Shown: piece by piece, positions 60,411 through 64,000 of the stretch
Numbering within the stretch: the stretch's first letter is position 1
Layout of the letters: every line of letters starts with the position of its first letter
Source: Blautia sp.
GTDB taxonomy: Bacteria; Bacillota; Clostridia; Lachnospirales; Lachnospiraceae
NCBI GenBank assembly: GCA_026169535.1
Contig: JAPFCU010000018.1
Span: 1 to 64,000, forward strand
Reading direction: 5' to 3'
Length of the DNA stretch: 64,000 bases
The notes under the pieces: generated by a model
Seen by the model: the letters and a program-made list of their open reading frames with translations, nothing else
Database searches by the model: none
Told to the model about the DNA's origin: nothing
Translations under genes and position numbers: made by a program

Positions 60411-62138
60411 ATGGAACTTGAAAAGTACCGGATTTATTCTGAGATGGCCAGAGGAATCAAAAAGGCTCCTCTTGTGTTTAAAAATGCCAATGTTTTTTAT
60501 GCACATACAGGCGAGTTCAGAAAAGGAGATGTAGCAGTTGCAGATGGTATGATCATTGGTACGGGGGATTATCAGGGAGAGAAAGAGATAGACCTTACAG
60601 GGAAATATCTTTGTCCTGGATTTATTGACAGCCATCTTCATCTGGAATCCACGCTTGTGACGCCGGGAGAATTGATTCGCCAGGCTGCCCAGTGCGGAAC
60701 TACGACATTTATTGTAGATCCGCATGAATCTGCAAACGTATCAGGAACTGCAGGAATAGATTATATTCTGGAACAGACAGAGGAAGTACCGGCAAATGTA
60801 TATGTGATGATGCCTTCCTGTGTACCGGCAACTTATGTAGATGACAATGGATGTACCCTTACTGCCGGAAAAATGAAAACGTATCTTGAGCATCCAAGAA
60901 TTCTTGGGCTGGGAGAGGTAATGGATGCAGCTTCGGTGATCAATGGAAGTGTTGCCATGCATGAGAAATTATCTTTATTTCAGAATAAAATACGGGATGG
61001 ACATGCACCATTTCTCAGCTCAGGAGATCTTGCTGCATATGCTTTGGCAGGAATTGCTACAGATCATGAATGTGTTGATTATGAGTATGCAATGGAGGAA
61101 TGTAGAAATGGAATGCAGGTTCTGATTCGTGAGGGAAGTGCGGCTCGTAATCTGGATGCCATTGTATCAGGGATTGTAAACAACGATACAGATACATCAG
61201 GATTTTGTTTTTGTACCGATGATAAACATATTGAAGACATTAGAAGAGAAGGCCATATCAATTACAATATAAGGCGTTCTGTAGAACTGGGACTCTCACC
61301 GGAAAGAGCAATACAAATCGCTACCATTCAGGCAGCAAGATGCTATGGGCTTACGCATCTGGGAGCTATAGCACCAGGATGTCAGGCAGACTTGGTGGTA
61401 CTTAAAAATCTGGAAACTATGGAAGTACAGGATGTTTATCATAAAGGAAAAATAATACTGAAAGATGAAAAGACAGAAATCAGGCCATGTGCTCCTGAAC
61501 TGAAAAACACAGTCCATTTGAAAGATTTTGATAAAAAAGATTTACGTCTGCCCTGTATAAATAAAAAGGCTCATGTACTGCAGATGATGGAAGGACAGAT
61601 TGTTACAAAAGATCTTTACGAAGAGGTTCCTTTTAGTGAGAAACAGGATGGAAAAGATTTTATTCCAGATGAAAATTTCCAAAAAATTGCGGTTATAGAA
61701 CGGCATAAATGTACCGGAAAAGTGGGAGTAGGAATTGTAAAGGGATTTGGAATCCAGGGAGGAGCGATTGCATCAAGTGTTTCCCATGATTCACATAACC
61801 TGATTGTTATTGGAGATAATGATCAGGATATGTATCTTGCGGTGAAGGAACTTGTACGAACTCAGGGAGGATATACACTGGTAGAGAAAGGAAAAGTATT
61901 CGACACTTTGCCTCTGCCTGTAATGGGACTGATGAGTGATGCAGGCTATGAAAAAGTGAATGATCTTCTTGAAAGTATGATATCAAAGGCACATTCTATG
62001 GGAATAAAAAAAGGATTTGATCCTTTTATAACATTATCTTTCATGGCGCTTCCGGTAATCCCGGATATCAGAGTAACTCCCAGAGGTGTGTATCTGGTAA
62101 ACGAAGACAGGCTTCTGACCAGCCCATTTGAAGAATAA
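60411..62138 (+). CDS. ade: Adenine deaminase
   Basis: A 575-residue amidohydrolase that deaminates adenine to hypoxanthine in purine salvage. The metal-binding PGFIDSHLHLESTLVTP, the DPHESANVSGTAGI block, GLGEVMDAASVINGS and the TDDKHIEDIRREGHI segment are all AdeC-type. Length is typical. AAAGGAGG precedes the ATG. It is transcribed alone between two terminators. Hypoxanthine produced here can feed the IMP pool served by guaB. Confidence 0.94.
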   Translation: MELEKYRIYSEMARGIKKAPLVFKNANVFYAHTGEFRKGDVAVADGMIIGTGDYQGEKEIDLTGKYLCPGFIDSHLHLESTLVTPGELIRQAAQCGTTTFIVDPHESANVSGTAGIDYILEQTEEVPANVYVMMPSCVPATYVDDNGCTLTAGKMKTYLEHPRILGLGEVMDAASVINGSVAMHEKLSLFQNKIRDGHAPFLSSGDLAAYALAGIATDHECVDYEYAMEECRNGMQVLIREGSAARNLDAIVSGIVNNDTDTSGFCFCTDDKHIEDIRREGHINYNIRRSVELGLSPERAIQIATIQAARCYGLTHLGAIAPGCQADLVVLKNLETMEVQDVYHKGKIILKDEKTEIRPCAPELKNTVHLKDFDKKDLRLPCINKKAHVLQMMEGQIVTKDLYEEVPFSEKQDGKDFIPDENFQKIAVIERHKCTGKVGVGIVKGFGIQGGAIASSVSHDSHNLIVIGDNDQDMYLAVKELVRTQGGYTLVEKGKVFDTLPLPVMGLMSDAGYEKVNDLLESMISKAHSMGIKKGFDPFITLSFMALPVIPDIRVTPRGVYLVNEDRLLTSPFEE

Positions 62139-62169
62139 GTATATATTACGTGAATATTTACATGAAAAA

Positions 62170-62207
62170 GAAAAAGCATGACAGGAATTTTCCTATCGTG
62201 CTTTTTC
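62170..62207. terminator. Bidirectional terminator between ade and the histidine kinase
   Basis: Stem GAAAAAGCATGACAGGA/TCCTATCGTGCTTTTTC (two imperfect pairs). The last codons and stop of the kinase gene lie inside the stem. Confidence 0.85.
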
Positions 62208-63605
62208 TAGTGTAAAAATAAATTCTGTGCCTACTCCTTCTGTACTTATTACATTAATATTTTGGTCATGTGCATGGATGATTTCTTTTACAATGGACAG
62301 TCCTAGACCGGTACCTTTTTGATCTTTTCCTCTGGAGGTATCTGTTTTGTAAAAACGTTCCCATATTCTTGAAAGATTTTCTTTGGCGATTCCAACACCG
62401 TGATCTTTTACAGAAACAAATATTTTATCATTTTTTTCAGTTGTTTCTATAATGATGGTAGAATGATCCGGACTGAACTTAATTGCATTATTGAGGAGAT
62501 TATGAAGTACCTGCTGAATTTGTTCAATATCAGCTCTGGCATAGAGTTCTCTGCCGGAAAGTATCAGTTCCAGAAGAATATGCCTTCTGGTACAGTCGCC
62601 CTCATAGGTGGCAGCGGCTTTTTTGATAGCATCATTGATATCAAAGGTCTGAATATTCAGCAGCCTTTTATGGATATCCAGTTCATTGAGTGTGAGAAGG
62701 CCTTTTGTAAGCTTTTCCAGACGGTCAGCTTCATAAACAATGATTCCAAGATATTTATCTTGCATTTCCACCGGAATAGTTCCGTCTCTCATTGCTTCTA
62801 CATATCCTTTGATGGAGGTAAGCGGCGAGCGGAAATCGTGCGAAACATTGGAAATAAATTGACGCTGGTACTCTCCGTTACGGTTCATTTTATCAGACAT
62901 ATAGTTTAGATTGTTGGCAAGATATCCAAGTTCATCGTCTGTCTGTACAGGGATTTTGTAAGAAAGATTTCCGTTGGAAAATTCATTTACTCCCTTTTTT
63001 ATCTCCTGAAGAGGCTTATGTACATGTCTGCGGTATACAACCAGAATAAGCGCCATTAATCCATAAACGATCAGAAAAAGGAACTGTAGGATAGAAAGAT
63101 ATTGCCCTCTTTTCTGATAAAGACTGCTCATCATATAATGGATGGCAACATAGCCTTTTGTATTCATATTGTCTGTAATAGGTGCGATGACACTGAGGCG
63201 TGCGCTATCCTTAAAATAACCATAAAAGTAGCCGACCTGATAATAGTTGCCGCCCCATATAGAAGGATCAAAATTATCCAGATCAATAGGATGTCCGGCT
63301 TTGATATCCTTTCTTGTACTAAGAACGATTTTTCCGTCATTGTTGATGATCCAGATGATCGTATTTGGATAATCAGCAACCATAGTGAGTTTTTCTTTGA
63401 TATTATCCAGACTGGCGGCAGTAATATTATGGCGTATATCCTCATTTTCTGCAATACGGTAGGCACTCTGATAAAGATCTGAACTGATATCTTTTTCCAG
63501 GATAGTCTCGATCATATTAGAACCTATGATTGTTACCAAAAGAAAACCAAGGAAGCCTACAAAAAGATAGGCTTCCGTGAATTTTCGGGATATTTTTTTG
63601 ATCAT
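62193..63605 (-). CDS. Sensor histidine kinase (OmpR-type two-component system)
   Basis: A 470-residue membrane kinase. Two helices (about residues 12-32 and 165-185) flank an extracellular sensor of about 130 residues; a HAMP domain follows (RRHVHKPLQEIKKGVNEFSNG...YKIPV). The phosphorylated His is in NVSHDFRSPLTSIKGYVEAM (about 252). The ATPase shows NLLNNAIKFSPD, DHGVGIAKE and KGTGLGLSIVKEI (N, G1, G2 boxes). The His block reads HDF-RSPLT, with Asp instead of the usual Glu after His. Overlaps the response regulator by four bases (ATGA). Signal unknown. Confidence 0.93.
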   Translation of the reverse strand: MIKKISRKFTEAYLFVGFLGFLLVTIIGSNMIETILEKDISSDLYQSAYRIAENEDIRHNITAASLDNIKEKLTMVADYPNTIIWIINNDGKIVLSTRKDIKAGHPIDLDNFDPSIWGGNYYQVGYFYGYFKDSARLSVIAPITDNMNTKGYVAIHYMMSSLYQKRGQYLSILQFLFLIVYGLMALILVVYRRHVHKPLQEIKKGVNEFSNGNLSYKIPVQTDDELGYLANNLNYMSDKMNRNGEYQRQFISNVSHDFRSPLTSIKGYVEAMRDGTIPVEMQDKYLGIIVYEADRLEKLTKGLLTLNELDIHKRLLNIQTFDINDAIKKAAATYEGDCTRRHILLELILSGRELYARADIEQIQQVLHNLLNNAIKFSPDHSTIIIETTEKNDKIFVSVKDHGVGIAKENLSRIWERFYKTDTSRGKDQKGTGLGLSIVKEIIHAHDQNINVISTEGVGTEFIFTLEKAR

Positions 63606-64000
63606 TTATTTTTTGCCTCAAATTTATAACCAATACCCCAGACAGTGGCAATACTCCATGACGGGTTATCTTTGATCTTTTCTCTCAGTCTTTTAATATG
63701 AACATCCACGGTCCTGGTATCTCCGATATATTCATATCCCCAGATATGATCCAAAAGTTGCTCTCTTGTGAAAACCTGATTTGGAGAAGCTGCAAGAAAA
63801 TAAAGAAGCTCCAGTTCCTTCGGCGGCATATCTACCTGTTTTCCCATATAAGTGACAGAATAATTTGTGAGATTAATAGTCAGGTCTGGATAGGAAACGG
63901 ATTTTTCGCTGATCGGCGCAGCAGGCTGTTTGGCCTTGGATCTTCGAAGAACTGCACGAACGCGCGCGACCAGTTCCTTGGAATCAAAAGGTTTGATGAT
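63602..64000 (-). CDS. OmpR/PhoB-type response regulator, C-terminal part
   Basis: The gene is cut by the right end of the window; 132 codons are visible. The end of the receiver domain (IIKPFDSKELVARVRAVLRR, the KPF loop) is followed by a winged-helix DNA-binding domain: KELELLYFLAASPNQVFTREQLLDHIWGYEYIGDTRTVDVHIKRLREKI, then VWGIGYKFE. The phospho-Asp lies outside. The ORF track lists only the last 81 residues from an internal ATG; the frame is open to position 64000. It partners with the downstream kinase. Confidence 0.93.
   Translation of the reverse strand: MIKPFDSKELVARVRAVLRRSKAKQPAAPISEKSVSYPDLTINLTNYSVTYMGKQVDMPPKELELLYFLAASPNQVFTREQLLDHIWGYEYIGDTRTVDVHIKRLREKIKDNPSWSIATVWGIGYKFEAKNK

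Overview
The window reads as core chromosome of a Gram-positive gut anaerobe of the family Lachnospiraceae (Clostridia). Pointers are PolC-type DNA polymerase III, CodY, a class III fructose-1,6-bisphosphatase, a CIRCE-controlled groESL operon, a ZTP riboswitch in front of a purO-like/AICAR-transformylase pair, ATP-type PEP carboxykinase, consensus sigma-A promoters (TTGACA-N17-TATAAT), AGGAGG ribosome sites and U-tract terminators. I cannot assign a genus from the sequence alone. There is no rRNA, CRISPR array, intact insertion sequence or prophage.

Layout. 1-3 kb: 5' end of pckA, an RluA-type pseudouridine synthase, tRNA-Trp and tRNA-Ser (minus), serine acetyltransferase and two tRNA-Gly genes. 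3-8.3 kb: small membrane proteins, a DUF5067-type protein, an alpha/beta hydrolase, a tiny lipoprotein ORF and malQ. 8.3-10.3 kb: metY with an elaborate leader (promoter, perfect palindrome, possible leader peptide, terminator), followed by deletion-scarred remnants of an amino-acid ABC transporter. 10.3-13.3 kb: vanZ-like, thyA-folA, ilvE. 13.4-22.6 kb: ispG-polC-fbp and a PurF paralogue without its catalytic cysteine. 22.6-31.6 kb: YARHG protein, comM-dprA-topA-codY, groES-groEL. 31.6-35.9 kb: purine block (guaB, ZTP riboswitch, purO-like, AICAR transformylase). 36-42.7 kb: accessory stretch with a secreted Ig-like protein, an IS1182-type transposase remnant, large hairpins, a CAT-like acetyltransferase, a third tRNA-Gly, a lysozyme-like protein, a 3D-domain wall protein, a second metY-like gene and a broken GGDEF gene. 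42.7-48.6 kb: M32 carboxypeptidase, a five-gene DUF134/NifX/MinD-ferredoxin operon with triplicated operator-like boxes, an iron alcohol dehydrogenase. 48.6-55.9 kb: glyA and a six-gene operon ycsG-pxpB-pxpC-accB-accC-pxpA. 55.9-64 kb: trxB-trxA, a radical SAM protein, a 34-residue membrane peptide, an AIR-synthase-like protein, trmL, adenine deaminase and an OmpR-type two-component system cut by the window end.

How the genes work together. Sulfur and one-carbon metabolism recur (serine acetyltransferase, two MetY-type enzymes, glyA, thyA-folA), as does purine metabolism (PurF paralogue, guaB, ZTP-controlled terminal IMP synthesis, adenine deaminase). The most interesting units are: the pxp operon, which together encodes all the parts of a split urea-carboxylase-like biotin enzyme plus PxpA; the PurF paralogue with Gly in place of the Ntn cysteine; the metY leader; and the DUF134 operon with its repeated boxes. 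Three decayed loci (ABC transporter, transposase, GGDEF) show ongoing gene loss.
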